In this document: in pieces, positions 28,246 through 36,315 of the stretch
Numbering within the stretch: the stretch's first letter is position 1
Layout of the letters: each line of letters opens with the position of its first letter
NCBI RefSeq assembly: GCF_014199525.1
Contig: NZ_JACHNU010000007.1
Span: forward strand, 186,001-250,000
Source of the DNA: Conexibacter arvalis
GTDB taxonomy: Bacteria > Actinomycetota > Thermoleophilia > Solirubrobacterales > Solirubrobacteraceae
Direction: 5' to 3'
Length of the DNA stretch: 64,000 nucleotides
Notes under the pieces: model-generated
Told to the model about the DNA's origin: nothing
The model's database searches: none
The model's input: the letters and a program-made list of their open reading frames with translations, nothing else
Made by a program: the position numbers and the translations under genes

Positions 28246-28248
28246 AGC

Positions 28249-29046
28249 ATGTCGAGGAAGCCCGCCCCCAGATCCGATGACCGCTCCGAGCGCGACGCCG
28301 CCGCGGCCGGTCTCGCCGATCGGCGCTCGATCGCGCTGGTGGCCGTGGTCGCGGCGATCGTCGTCGTGCTCGGGATCGTCGCGCTCACCCGCGACACCGG
28401 CGACGACGCGGCTGTCGTCGGGGCCGGTCAGACCGCGACCGACACCGCCGACGACAGCTCGACGGCCAGTGCCGCATACGGCCCGGTCACCGGCACCGAG
28501 CGGCGCATCGACGGCGACCCGCTCGCGCTCGGCAGGGTCGACGCGCCGGTGGTGATGGTCGAGTACGCCGACTACCGCTGCCCCTTCTGCGCCAAGTTCG
28601 CCACCGACACCCTGCCGGAGCTGACGAGACGCTACGTCGACACGGGCCTGCTGCGGATCGAGTGGCGCGACTTCCCGATCTTCGGCGAGGACTCCGAGCG
28701 GGCCTCGCGGGCCGGCCGCGCCGCGGCGGCGCAGGGGCGCTTCTGGCCGTTCTACAGGGAGCTGTTCGGTGCCGCGCCGCCATCCGGGCATCCGCCGATG
28801 CCGCTCGAGAAGCTCGAACGGCTCGCCCGCAGAGCCGGCGTGAAGGACCTCGCGCGCTTCCGTCGCGACGTCGCCGCAGACGAGACGCATGGCGCCGTCG
28901 AGAGCGACCTCGAACACGGACTGGCGCTCGGCGTCAACAGCACGCCCGCGTTCGTCATCAACGGCTTCCCGCTGCTCGGCGCCCAGCCGCTGGAGGCGTT
29001 CGTCGAGGTCATCGAACAGGCTCGCGGCGGCGCGCCCGGCAACTGA
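28249..29046 (+). CDS. DsbA-family membrane-anchored thiol oxidoreductase
   Basis: A 265-residue protein: cytoplasmic basic N-terminus, one membrane helix (IALVAVVAAIVVVLGIVAL), a Thr/Asp-rich linker and a thioredoxin_4/DsbA domain with YADYRCPFCAKF (Cys111/Cys114), the helical insertion, and the cis-Pro loop NSTPAFVING. Similar actinobacterial proteins oxidise or shuffle disulfides of exported proteins. Eleven bases separate its stop from the ccdA start; they form one unit under operator E. Confidence 0.93.
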   Translation: MSRKPAPRSDDRSERDAAAAGLADRRSIALVAVVAAIVVVLGIVALTRDTGDDAAVVGAGQTATDTADDSSTASAAYGPVTGTERRIDGDPLALGRVDAPVVMVEYADYRCPFCAKFATDTLPELTRRYVDTGLLRIEWRDFPIFGEDSERASRAGRAAAAQGRFWPFYRELFGAAPPSGHPPMPLEKLERLARRAGVKDLARFRRDVAADETHGAVESDLEHGLALGVNSTPAFVINGFPLLGAQPLEAFVEVIEQARGGAPGN

Positions 29047-29057
29047 ACGCGGCGCGG

Positions 29058-29888
29058 ATGCCTGCGGAGATCGGCTACGTCGGCGCCTTCCTCGGCGGAC
29101 TGCTCGCACTCGTCAGCCCCTGCTCGGCGATGCTGCTGCCCGCCTTCTTCGCCTACGCCTTCGAGCGCCCGGCGAAGCTGCTCGCGACGACCGGCGTCTT
29201 CTACCTCGGCCTGGCCGCGACGCTCGTCCCGATGGGCGCCGCCGCCTCGACCGTCGGCGCCGCGCTGACGACCCACCGCGACACCGTCGTGACGATCGGA
29301 GGCGCGACGCTGATCGCCTTCGGCGCAATGCAGATCGCCGGCATCGGCTTCGGCTCCCGACTCGCCCAACGCACCGCCGGCCGCCTCAGCCCGCAATCGG
29401 CGCTCTCGGTGCTGGCGCTCGGAGCCGTCTACGGACTCGCGGGCTTCTGCGCGGGCCCCATCCTCGGCAGCGTTCTCGCCGTCGCCGCGATCGGCGGCGA
29501 CCCGGTCTACGGCGGCGCGCTCCTGCTCGCCTACGCGCTCGGCATGGTCGTCCCGCTCGCCCTGCTCGCCCTGCTCTGGGACCGGCTGCAGCTCGGCCGG
29601 CGCCGCTGGCTGCGCGGCCGCGTGCTGCGGCTCGGCCCGCTGCGCACGCACACGACCTCGCTCGTCTCCGGCACCCTGTTCATCGGCATCGGGCTGCTCT
29701 TCCTGCTCACCGACGGCACCGGCACCATCGCCGGTCCCGTCGGCGTCGACGCCCAATTCGACGCACAGGTGTGGGCCCAGCGCGCCGGCGAACGCGCCGG
29801 CGACCTCACCGTCGTCGCGATCCTCGGCGCGCTTTTGCTCGCCGCGCTCGGGTTGAAGCGACTGCGACGAGCAAGACGAACCGACTGA
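29058..29888 (+). CDS. CcdA-like transmembrane electron carrier
   Basis: A 276-residue protein with about six helices. The first carries LALVSPCSAMLLPAFFAYAF and the fourth GLAGFCAGPILGSVLA, the paired cysteines of the CcdA/DsbD core that pass electrons from cytoplasmic thioredoxin across the membrane. It probably drives the DsbA, TlpA-lipoprotein and perhaps CPVC and CC proteins of the cluster. A C-terminal soluble segment and an extra helix near residue 250 extend the family core. Confidence 0.92.
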   Translation: MPAEIGYVGAFLGGLLALVSPCSAMLLPAFFAYAFERPAKLLATTGVFYLGLAATLVPMGAAASTVGAALTTHRDTVVTIGGATLIAFGAMQIAGIGFGSRLAQRTAGRLSPQSALSVLALGAVYGLAGFCAGPILGSVLAVAAIGGDPVYGGALLLAYALGMVVPLALLALLWDRLQLGRRRWLRGRVLRLGPLRTHTTSLVSGTLFIGIGLLFLLTDGTGTIAGPVGVDAQFDAQVWAQRAGERAGDLTVVAILGALLLAALGLKRLRRARRTD

Positions 29889-29901
29889 GCCGAACCAAGC
29901 C

Positions 29902-29922
29902 GCCATAGCCGGCCGTTATGGC
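29902..29922 (+). terminator. Hairpin after the ccdA gene
   Basis: GCCATA (29902-29907) and TATGGC (29917-29922) pair with a nine-base loop. Modest stem, placed 14 bases after the stop. Confidence 0.35.
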
Positions 29923-29978
29923 AGGCATTCACGAGGTCGGTCTACTCGTGGCGCGCGAGCCGGCCTACGCTCGCGGAC

Positions 29979-31109
29979 GTGGATTGTTCGTCGAGGCGTG
30001 AGGCAGGTCCGACGCCGAGAGGGTCCGCTCGTCGGCCTCGATGGCGGCAGGCGCGACCCGCCCATGACGCGATCGTCGTCGGCGCCGGCGTCTCGGGCCT
30101 GACGGCGGCGGCGGAGCTGCACGCCGCCGGCGCGAAGGTCGCGGTGGTCGAGGCGCGCGATCGGGTCGGCGGCCGGACGTTCAGCCGCGACGGGTGGGTC
30201 GACCTCGGCGCGACGTGGTTCTGGGACGGCGAGGCCGCGACCCGCGACCTGCTCGCCGAGCTCGGGATCGGCACCTTCGCGCAGGCGATCGACGGCGACG
30301 CGCTGTTCGCGCAGGCCGGCGGCGTCATGCGGCTGGAGGGCAACCCGATCGTCGGCCCCGCGCATCGCTTCCGCGGCGGGGCGCAGGCGCTCGCACACGC
30401 ACTCGCCCGCCGCCTGCCGCCCGAGGCCGTGCGGACCGGGACGGCGGTGCGCTCGATCGCGTTCTCGTCAGACGGCGAGGCGCACGTGGAGACGACCGAC
30501 GAGACGATCGCGGGCGCGGCCGTCGCGGTCGCCGTGCCGCCGGCGGTCGCGGCCGCGTCGCTCGCGTTCGCGCCGGCGCTGGACCCGAGCCTCATGCACG
30601 CGCTCGCGGGCGCGCGCACGTGGATGGGCGACGCCGTCAAGGCGGTCGCCCGCTTCGAGCAGCCGTTCTGGCGCGCGGCGGGTCTGGCGGGGACGGCGAT
30701 CAGCCACGTCGGCCCGTTCCGCGAGATCCACGACCACAGCGGCGCCGACGCGGGAGAGTTCGCGCTGTTCGGCTTCGCCGCCTCCGAGCAGTTCGCGGGG
30801 CTGGCGCCGGAGCGGATCGCCGAGCGCTTCGGGCAGCAGCTGACGGAGCTGTTCGGCGCCGATGCAGCCGCGCCGACCGCGATCGAGGCGGTCGACTGGC
30901 GGCGCGATCCGTTCACCGCGCCGGAGCGCTGGGCCGACCACGCAGGCACGCACTACCATGGCCTTCCGGTGCTTTGGGAACCTCACCTGGACGGTCGGCT
31001 CGTCTTCTGCGCGACCGAGACGGCGCAGGCGTACGCCGGCCACCTGGAGGGCGCGATCCTCGCCGGCCATCGCGCCGCTGCGCAGCTGCTGACGACGCTC
31101 GGGCGCTGA
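29979..31109 (+). CDS. FAD-dependent amine oxidase (flavin monoamine oxidase family)
   Basis: A 376-residue flavoenzyme. The dinucleotide fold IVVGAGVSGLTAAAEL (residue ~32), VVEARDRVGGRT and the C-terminal FAD-binding part HLEGAILAGHRAA define the monoamine oxidase/phytoene desaturase superfamily; HYHGLPVLWEPHLDGRLVFCATET corresponds to the usual flavin-proximal region, in which the covalent-FAD cysteine is not obvious. GTG 29979 is the longest start and gives an Arg-rich leader of 30 residues; no in-frame ATG lies before the Rossmann fold. Substrate unknown. The LysR gene follows eight bases later. Confidence 0.85.
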   Translation: MDCSSRREAGPTPRGSARRPRWRQARPAHDAIVVGAGVSGLTAAAELHAAGAKVAVVEARDRVGGRTFSRDGWVDLGATWFWDGEAATRDLLAELGIGTFAQAIDGDALFAQAGGVMRLEGNPIVGPAHRFRGGAQALAHALARRLPPEAVRTGTAVRSIAFSSDGEAHVETTDETIAGAAVAVAVPPAVAAASLAFAPALDPSLMHALAGARTWMGDAVKAVARFEQPFWRAAGLAGTAISHVGPFREIHDHSGADAGEFALFGFAASEQFAGLAPERIAERFGQQLTELFGADAAAPTAIEAVDWRRDPFTAPERWADHAGTHYHGLPVLWEPHLDGRLVFCATETAQAYAGHLEGAILAGHRAAAQLLTTLGR

Positions 31110-31116
31110 GCCGGCC

Positions 31117-31983
31117 GTGAACGTCGAGAACCTGCGCTACGCGGTCGCGGTCGCCAGGACCGGCTCCTTCAGCGCCGCCGCGCGCGACTACGGCGTCAGC
31201 CAGCCCGCGCTCTCCAACGGGATCGCGCGGCTGGAGGAGACGCTGGGCGAGCGCCTCTTCGACCGCTCGCCGCGCGGGGTGGCTCCGACCGCGTTCGGAC
31301 AGCGGATGCTGCCGCTGATCGAGCGCGCCGTCTCCGACCTCGACGCGATCGCCGGCGAGGCGCGCGCGGCGGCCTCCGAGACGGCGCGCACGATCAGGCT
31401 CGGCGTCTCGCCTCTGATCGACCGCGCGATCGTCTCGGCCGCGATCGCCGCGGTGCGTGAGCTGCCGGGCGAGCGTGAGCTGCTGCTGCGCGAGGGCAAC
31501 ATGGACGAGCTGCGCGAGGATCTCGTCGCGGGCGCGCTGGACGCGATCGTGATCCCGGCGGCGGCGCCGATGCCGCACTACCGCCACGCCCGCGTCGGCG
31601 TCGAGGAGCTGGTCGTCGTCAGCTCGACCGCCGACACCGAGCCGCTCGAGGTCGCCGCCGTCGGCGGCACGCCGCTGATCCTGCTGCCCGACAGCTGCGG
31701 CCTGACCCGCTTCACCGAGACGCTGCTGCAGGCGCAAGAGCTGCCGGTGGCCCGCTATCCGGGCGAGGCGAGCAGCTACCGGGTGCTCGAGGACTGGGCA
31801 CGGCTGGGGCTCGGCACCGCGATTCTGCCGGCCTCCAAGCTCGCCGAGCGGTCGGCGCCGCACCGGCCGCTGCTGGTCGACGGCAGACCCGCCTCGATCA
31901 CCTACGAGGCGGTCTGGAGCGCCGACTCCGAGCATGACGGGACGATCGCCGACGTGGTCGCGCAGCTCGCCCGCAGGCCATAG
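31117..31983 (+). CDS. LysR-family transcriptional regulator
   Basis: A 288-residue regulator. Residues 1-60 are the winged HTH (VENLRYAVAVARTGSFSAAARDYGVSQPALSNGIARLEE), followed by the linker helix and a periplasmic-binding-like effector domain (RTIRLGVSPLIDRAIVS; ILLPDSCGLTRF). GTG 31117 lies seven bases past the amine oxidase stop, so they are probably co-transcribed rather than divergent as LysR genes usually are. Confidence 0.93.
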   Translation: MNVENLRYAVAVARTGSFSAAARDYGVSQPALSNGIARLEETLGERLFDRSPRGVAPTAFGQRMLPLIERAVSDLDAIAGEARAAASETARTIRLGVSPLIDRAIVSAAIAAVRELPGERELLLREGNMDELREDLVAGALDAIVIPAAAPMPHYRHARVGVEELVVVSSTADTEPLEVAAVGGTPLILLPDSCGLTRFTETLLQAQELPVARYPGEASSYRVLEDWARLGLGTAILPASKLAERSAPHRPLLVDGRPASITYEAVWSADSEHDGTIADVVAQLARRP

Positions 31984-32016
31984 CGTCCGCTTATGGCTCC
32001 ATCACCCGTCGTGGTC

Positions 32017-32037
32017 TACTGATACGGCAATTCAGTA
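32017..32037. promoter_or_regulatory. Inverted repeat upstream of the leader ORF and MFS gene
   Basis: TACTGA (32017-32022) and TCAGTA (32032-32037) are inverted with nine bases between, in the AT-richest part of the gap. Suited to a dimeric regulator such as the adjacent LysR protein; the regulator is not identified. Confidence 0.35.
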
Positions 32038-32083
32038 CCTAGCATCGCCGTGCATTCACTGTACGACGAAGCGAGTCATCGAC

Positions 32084-32179
32084 ATGGCCCATCTCCAGAT
32101 CACGCTCGAGGCGAGCGGCACCGCGCTGGTGCCGCTGCTGGCCGCGGATCCCGAGATCCGCGTCTACGACGTCGCGTGA
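32084..32179 (+). CDS. 31-residue leader ORF overlapping the MFS gene
   Basis: ATG 32084 opens MAHLQITLEASGTALVPLL plus AADPEIRVYDVA and stops at TGA 32177-32179. The GTG of the MFS gene (32176) shares the GTGA overlap, the same arrangement as the coupled genes of the glycolytic operon. It may serve to deliver ribosomes to the MFS start, or encode a small peptide. No homologue recalled. Confidence 0.4.
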   Translation: MAHLQITLEASGTALVPLLAADPEIRVYDVA

Positions 32180-33438
32180 GCGCGACGGTCCGACTGCTGC
32201 CCGGCGGCGACCTGCATGCCGCGCAGCGGCGCACGATGCGGGTCCTGCTGCTGTCGCAGGTCCTCGCCGGCGCCGGCCTGGCGGCCGGCGTCTCGGTTGG
32301 CGCGCTGCTGGCGCAGGAGATGCTGGGCAGCACCGGCTCGGCGGGGCTGCCGGCCGCGCTGCTGACGCTCGGCTCGGCCGTCGCCGCGCTGCTGGTCGGA
32401 CGCCTCTCGCAGGCGTCCGGCCGCCGGCCCGGCCTCGCCGCCGGCTACGTCGTCGGCGCGATCGGCGCGGTCGGCGTCGTGCTGGCGGCGGCGATCGACA
32501 GCATCCCGCTGCTGTTCGGAACCCTGCTGCTCTACGGCTCCGGCACGGCGACCAACCTGCAGGCCCGCTACGCCGGCGGCGACCTCGCCGACGCCAGCTC
32601 GCGCGGCCGGGCGATGAGCACGGTGCTGGTCGCGACGACGCTCGGCGCCGTCGTCGGCCCCAATCTCGTCGAGCCGAGCGGGACGCTCGCGACCTCGCTC
32701 GGCATCCGCGCCCTGGCCGGGCCGTTCATGCTCGCCGCCATCGCCTACGCGGTCGCGGGCGTCGCCGTCTGGCTGCTGCTGCGACCCGACCCGCTGCTGC
32801 TCGCACGCGAGCAGGCTGGGGAGGAGGCGACGGCGCCGGCCGCCGCCGACGAAGACGACGACCCGGTCGCGCTCTCGCCGACGGTGCTGCTCGGCGGCGC
32901 CGGAATGGTCGTCACCCAGCTCGTGATGGTCGCGATCATGACGATGACCCCGGTCCACATGCACGACCACGGCCACGGCCTCGGCGCTTCCGGGCTCGTC
33001 ATCTCGATCCACATCGCGGCGATGTACCTGCCCTCGCCGTTGTCGGGCTGGCTCGCCGACCGCGTCGGCCGTCGACCGATGCTCGCCGTCGCCGCGCTGA
33101 CGCTGCTGGCGGCCGGCGTCTGCGCCGCGATCGTGCCGCCCGACTCGACGCTGCTGCTCGCGTTCGCGCTCGCCCTGCTCGGCCTCGGCTGGAGCTTCGG
33201 GCTCGCCGCCGGGACCGCGCTCGTCACCGACGGCGCGCCGCTGGCGCAGCGCGCTCGCATCCAGGGCGGTGCCGACCTCTGCGTCGCACTCGCCGGCGCG
33301 ACCGGCGGCCTCGGCAGCGGCTACGTCGTCGCGGCGACCAGCTACCACACGCTCTCGCTGCTCGGCGGCCTGATCGGCCTCGCCCTGCTGCCGCTGTTGC
33401 TGCTGCTGGCGAGCGGACGCCGAGCCGGCGCACCGTGA
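32176..33438 (+). CDS. Major facilitator superfamily transporter
   Basis: A 420-residue proton-coupled transporter with twelve predicted helices in two halves joined by an acidic loop (residues ~215-240, EEATAPAAADEDDDP). Motif A-like loops appear as VGRLSQASGRRPG and SGWLADRVGRRPM. The second half begins with a histidine-rich TPVHMHDHGHGLG at a helix end, which might bind a metal or act in proton relay. Substrate unknown. GTG 32176 overlaps the leader ORF stop. Confidence 0.88.
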   Translation: MSATVRLLPGGDLHAAQRRTMRVLLLSQVLAGAGLAAGVSVGALLAQEMLGSTGSAGLPAALLTLGSAVAALLVGRLSQASGRRPGLAAGYVVGAIGAVGVVLAAAIDSIPLLFGTLLLYGSGTATNLQARYAGGDLADASSRGRAMSTVLVATTLGAVVGPNLVEPSGTLATSLGIRALAGPFMLAAIAYAVAGVAVWLLLRPDPLLLAREQAGEEATAPAAADEDDDPVALSPTVLLGGAGMVVTQLVMVAIMTMTPVHMHDHGHGLGASGLVISIHIAAMYLPSPLSGWLADRVGRRPMLAVAALTLLAAGVCAAIVPPDSTLLLAFALALLGLGWSFGLAAGTALVTDGAPLAQRARIQGGADLCVALAGATGGLGSGYVVAATSYHTLSLLGGLIGLALLPLLLLLASGRRAGAP

Positions 33439-33462
33439 TGCAGGGCTACGCTGTGCCACACG

Positions 33463-33723
33463 ATGGACGTCGCAGTTCGAGAGCTGCGCAATCACACGAG
33501 CCGCGTGGTCTCGGCGATCGAGGCGGGGGAGCCGGTGGTTCTCACCGTCCACGGGCGTCCGGCGGCGGACATCATCCCGCGGCGGGTTGCGAGCGAGCGG
33601 CGGCCGGGCGACCTTCTGCTGGCCGATCTGAACGCGATCAGCGCGCGGGCGGCAGAGCTGGGCGCCGAGTCGGACGCTGCCGACTTCGACGTCGGGTGGA
33701 CGACCGACGATCTGCTCTCTTGA
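33463..33723 (+). CDS. Phd/YefM-type antitoxin
   Basis: An 86-residue protein: VAVRELRNHTSRVVSAIEAGEPVVLTVHGRPAADIIPR is the Phd DNA-binding and dimerisation fold, and the acidic tail (SDAADFDVGWTTDDLL) is the toxin-binding segment. Its cognate toxin frame begins at the overlapping TTG 33720 but is cut short, so it appears to be an orphan antitoxin. Confidence 0.88.
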   Translation: MDVAVRELRNHTSRVVSAIEAGEPVVLTVHGRPAADIIPRRVASERRPGDLLLADLNAISARAAELGAESDAADFDVGWTTDDLLS

Positions 33724-33797
33724 GCGGGTACGTCGCCGACACGAGCATCTTCGTGGCCGAGCTCGAGCCGGCGCTCCAGGTTCACCGCGACGGCTGA
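33720..33797 (+). pseudogene. Truncated VapC toxin remnant
   Basis: TTG 33720 overlaps the antitoxin stop (TTGA). It encodes SGYVADTSIFVAELEPALQ, the first strand and Asp motif of a PIN toxin (normally ...VADTSIFVA then ~110 more residues), and stops at 33797 after 25 codons. The downstream 100 bp to 33898 hold no further PIN sequence in any frame I could read, so this is a 3' deletion rather than a single frameshift. Confidence 0.7.
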
Positions 33798-33898
33798 CAG
33801 ACGGATCTGCCCCGCAAGCCGCGGGCGCTCGCGAGCTTCTTCCCCTCGAGCTCCGAGCGCCCGCGCCGCACGCGGCCGCAAGCGGCCGCTCCCTCTCG

Positions 33899-34669
33899 TC
33901 AGGGTGTCCTCTCGTCGGTCTCGATGCGCTCCTTGCGGACCTCCTCGGAGATCTCGCGTTCCTCCGTCACGCTCTCGGTTTGGAGGCGGACGCGCTCCTT
34001 CGGGACGGCCCGCTTCTCGACGACCGGCTCCTCCGCGTGCAGCACGACCTCGTGCTCCTCCTCGGAGATCTCCGGTCCGGCCATCGCGCGATCGACGTTC
34101 TCCTCGGTGATCGGCTCGCGTTCGATGCGCACCTCCTCGTGCCGCACCGGCACCGTCGTCTGCACGTGCTCGGTCACGACGACCTTGCGCAGGCGCACGC
34201 GCCCACGCTCGACGGGCCGCGTGCCGACGCGCAGCTCCTCCTCCGATCGCGTCATCGCGTCGTCGGTCGTCGGGCCGGAGACGTCGTGTCCGACCGCGCC
34301 GGCCGGACGCTCGGGGGCCGGCTCCCCGCCGACGGCGGTCGTCGTGCCTGCGGTGGTGTACGGGATCTCGTAGTGGGTGAACAGCCGCTGCTCCTCGGCC
34401 TCGGTCAGCTCCGTGTCGGGGTCGATGTGCGGCGCATCCTTCAGCTTCGCCTTCTCGATCGGAAGGCGAAGATCCTCGCCGGCGGGCTGGGCGCCGTGCA
34501 GCGGCACGAACGTCCTCTTCAGCCCGAACAGGCCGGAGTGGACGAGCGCCCACTCCGGACGTCCGCTCGAGAGGTCTCGGTACAGCGCCTCGACCTTGCC
34601 GATCTTCTCGCCGTCGCGATCGATCAGGGTGCGGTTCTCGAAGCCATAGGCGTGTGTGGGCTCAGTCAT
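33899..34669 (-). CDS. PRC-barrel plus DUF2382 stress-associated protein
   Basis: A 256-residue hydrophilic protein. Residues ~8-90 form a PRC-barrel (LIDRDGEKIGKVEALYRDLSSGRPEWALVHSG), then a linker, then a DUF2382 domain (~145-250) rich in Val/Glu/Arg repeats: RVRLRKVVVTEHVQTTVPVRHEEVRIEREP and HEVVLHAEEPVVEKRAVPKERVRL. Such proteins are abundant in desiccation- and radiation-tolerant bacteria, with unknown biochemical role. No signal peptide. It stands alone. Confidence 0.9.
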   Translation of the reverse strand: MTEPTHAYGFENRTLIDRDGEKIGKVEALYRDLSSGRPEWALVHSGLFGLKRTFVPLHGAQPAGEDLRLPIEKAKLKDAPHIDPDTELTEAEEQRLFTHYEIPYTTAGTTTAVGGEPAPERPAGAVGHDVSGPTTDDAMTRSEEELRVGTRPVERGRVRLRKVVVTEHVQTTVPVRHEEVRIEREPITEENVDRAMAGPEISEEEHEVVLHAEEPVVEKRAVPKERVRLQTESVTEEREISEEVRKERIETDERTP

Positions 34670-34839
34670 GTTCTCTCCTGTGTGGAAGTGGGACGGATGT
34701 CCGACCGGCCGTCGTGTTCCGCCCCAGCTACCCGCCCGATCGCCCCCGATTCACGGATAAGCGGTGCAAATGCGCCAAGTCATGGGACAAAGCCGGGTGC
34801 CGTGTGGCTCGCGCTGTCCCACCCGGGTAGCGAAGGGGC

Positions 34840-36315
34840 ATGCGCGATTCGCCGCCACGTGACGAGGCATCGGCGCAGACGCTGGAGGGATCGTCCGCGT
34901 CGACGCGTGCTCGTGCCGACGCGATCGCCAGCCGCGAGCGGATCCTCGACGCGGCCGCGGTGCTGTTCGCGGACCGTCGGGCGAGCATGACGCAGGTAGC
35001 CGCGTCGGCCAGCGTCGGTCGATCGACGCTCTACCGGCACTTCCCCGGGCGGGAGGCGCTCGCCGCGGCGCTCGCCGAGCGCCGGGCGCAGGTCGCCGAC
35101 GACGAACCGGAGCCGCGCCCGAAGGGCCGCGCCGGGCGCCTGGCGCAGCGGCCGCCGCGCCGGCTCGGACGCCTGGCGGCGCTGCCGCTGGAGGTCACGC
35201 ACGTCCTCGACGAGGTGCCGCCGCACCTGATCGCCGACCAGCTCGTCGCCGAGGCGCGGCGCGCCGCGGGATCCGCGGTGGCGCTGTACGTCGTCGACAT
35301 CGACGGGTCAGCGCTCGTCCGGCTCGCCGGCAGCGACGACTTCCCCGCGCGGCTCCACGCGCCACCCGCGCTCGGGCCGGAGATCGTGCCGGAGGGGCTG
35401 GCGTCGTTCGAGGCCCGCCTTGCGCGCGAGCTGCCGCGCTGCACGGTCGCGCCGCTGTGGTTGCGCGGCCGCGTGCTCGGGCTGCTGCTGTGCGTCGGCA
35501 CGCCGCTGATGCCGCTCGACGACATCGCCAAGCAGGGCGCCGCGGCGCTCGAGCTGGCCGACGGCTACACCGATCTGATCGAGGCCGCGCGCCGCCGCAA
35601 GCCGACGACGGCGGCCGCCGAGGTTCAGCATCACCTCCTGCCGCCGCGGATCGCGCGCGTCACCGGCGCGCAGATCGCGGGCGGGCTGCTGCCGACCTAC
35701 GAGGTCGGCGGCGACTGGTTCGACCTCGTCGAGAACCTCGACGGCGCGTGGCTCGCGATCGCCGAGGCTCCGGGCAGCGGCCCGACCGCCGCCGGCTTCA
35801 GCGCCGCGGTGCTCGGCGCGCTGCGCGCGGCGCGCCGCATCGGCCGCGATCTCGTCGGCGCGGTCAGGACGATGGACGAGGTCGTGCGCCAGCTCGGCAA
35901 CCCCGCCTTCGAGGTCACGGCGGTCGTCGCCCGCTGGCACGCTCCGAGCTCGACGCTGGAGTCGATCAGATGCGGTCGTCTGGCGGCGTGGGTCGTGGCG
36001 GCCGACGGTCGCATCTCAGAGCTCGAGGCGCCGGAGCATCCGCCGCTCGGCAGCGGATCCGCCGCCCCGCCGTTCGAGGCGAGCCGGCGACGCATGGACC
36101 GCGGCGAACGGCTCGTGCTGACCACGGACGGCGTCACGGGCCGAGCGGCCGCGGGCGGCAGAACGCTCGGCACGAAGGGCCTGCGGGACGCGATCGCCGC
36201 CGCGGACGCTCCCACTGCCGCTGGCACGGCGATGGCGATCCAGCGAGCCGTCGCGACGAGCTCCGACGAGCCGATGGAGGCCGACGCCACGTTCGTCGTG
36301 CTCGCCGTCGACTAG
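34840..36315 (+). CDS. TetR-type DNA-binding domain fused to a GAF-like and SpoIIE/PP2C phosphatase domain
   Basis: A 491-residue protein of unusual architecture. Residues ~30-80 are a TetR HTH (RERILDAAAVLFADRRASMTQVAASASVGRSTLYRHF). Residues ~110-245 look like a GAF domain (AVALYVVDIDGSALVRLAG; CTVAPLWLRGRVLGLLLCVG). Residues ~255-490 are a SpoIIE-type PP2C: HHLLPPRIARVTGAQIAGG, metal-site VGGDWFDL (Asp292), LVLTTDGV (Asp430) and DATFVVLAVD. The second metal motif, usually GDVxGKG, is AEAPGSG with Glu309. It could couple a ligand or phosphoprotein signal directly to DNA. Its TAG and the stop of the convergent exporter gene share CTAG. Confidence 0.82.
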   Translation: MRDSPPRDEASAQTLEGSSASTRARADAIASRERILDAAAVLFADRRASMTQVAASASVGRSTLYRHFPGREALAAALAERRAQVADDEPEPRPKGRAGRLAQRPPRRLGRLAALPLEVTHVLDEVPPHLIADQLVAEARRAAGSAVALYVVDIDGSALVRLAGSDDFPARLHAPPALGPEIVPEGLASFEARLARELPRCTVAPLWLRGRVLGLLLCVGTPLMPLDDIAKQGAAALELADGYTDLIEAARRRKPTTAAAEVQHHLLPPRIARVTGAQIAGGLLPTYEVGGDWFDLVENLDGAWLAIAEAPGSGPTAAGFSAAVLGALRAARRIGRDLVGAVRTMDEVVRQLGNPAFEVTAVVARWHAPSSTLESIRCGRLAAWVVAADGRISELEAPEHPPLGSGSAAPPFEASRRRMDRGERLVLTTDGVTGRAAAGGRTLGTKGLRDAIAAADAPTAAGTAMAIQRAVATSSDEPMEADATFVVLAVD

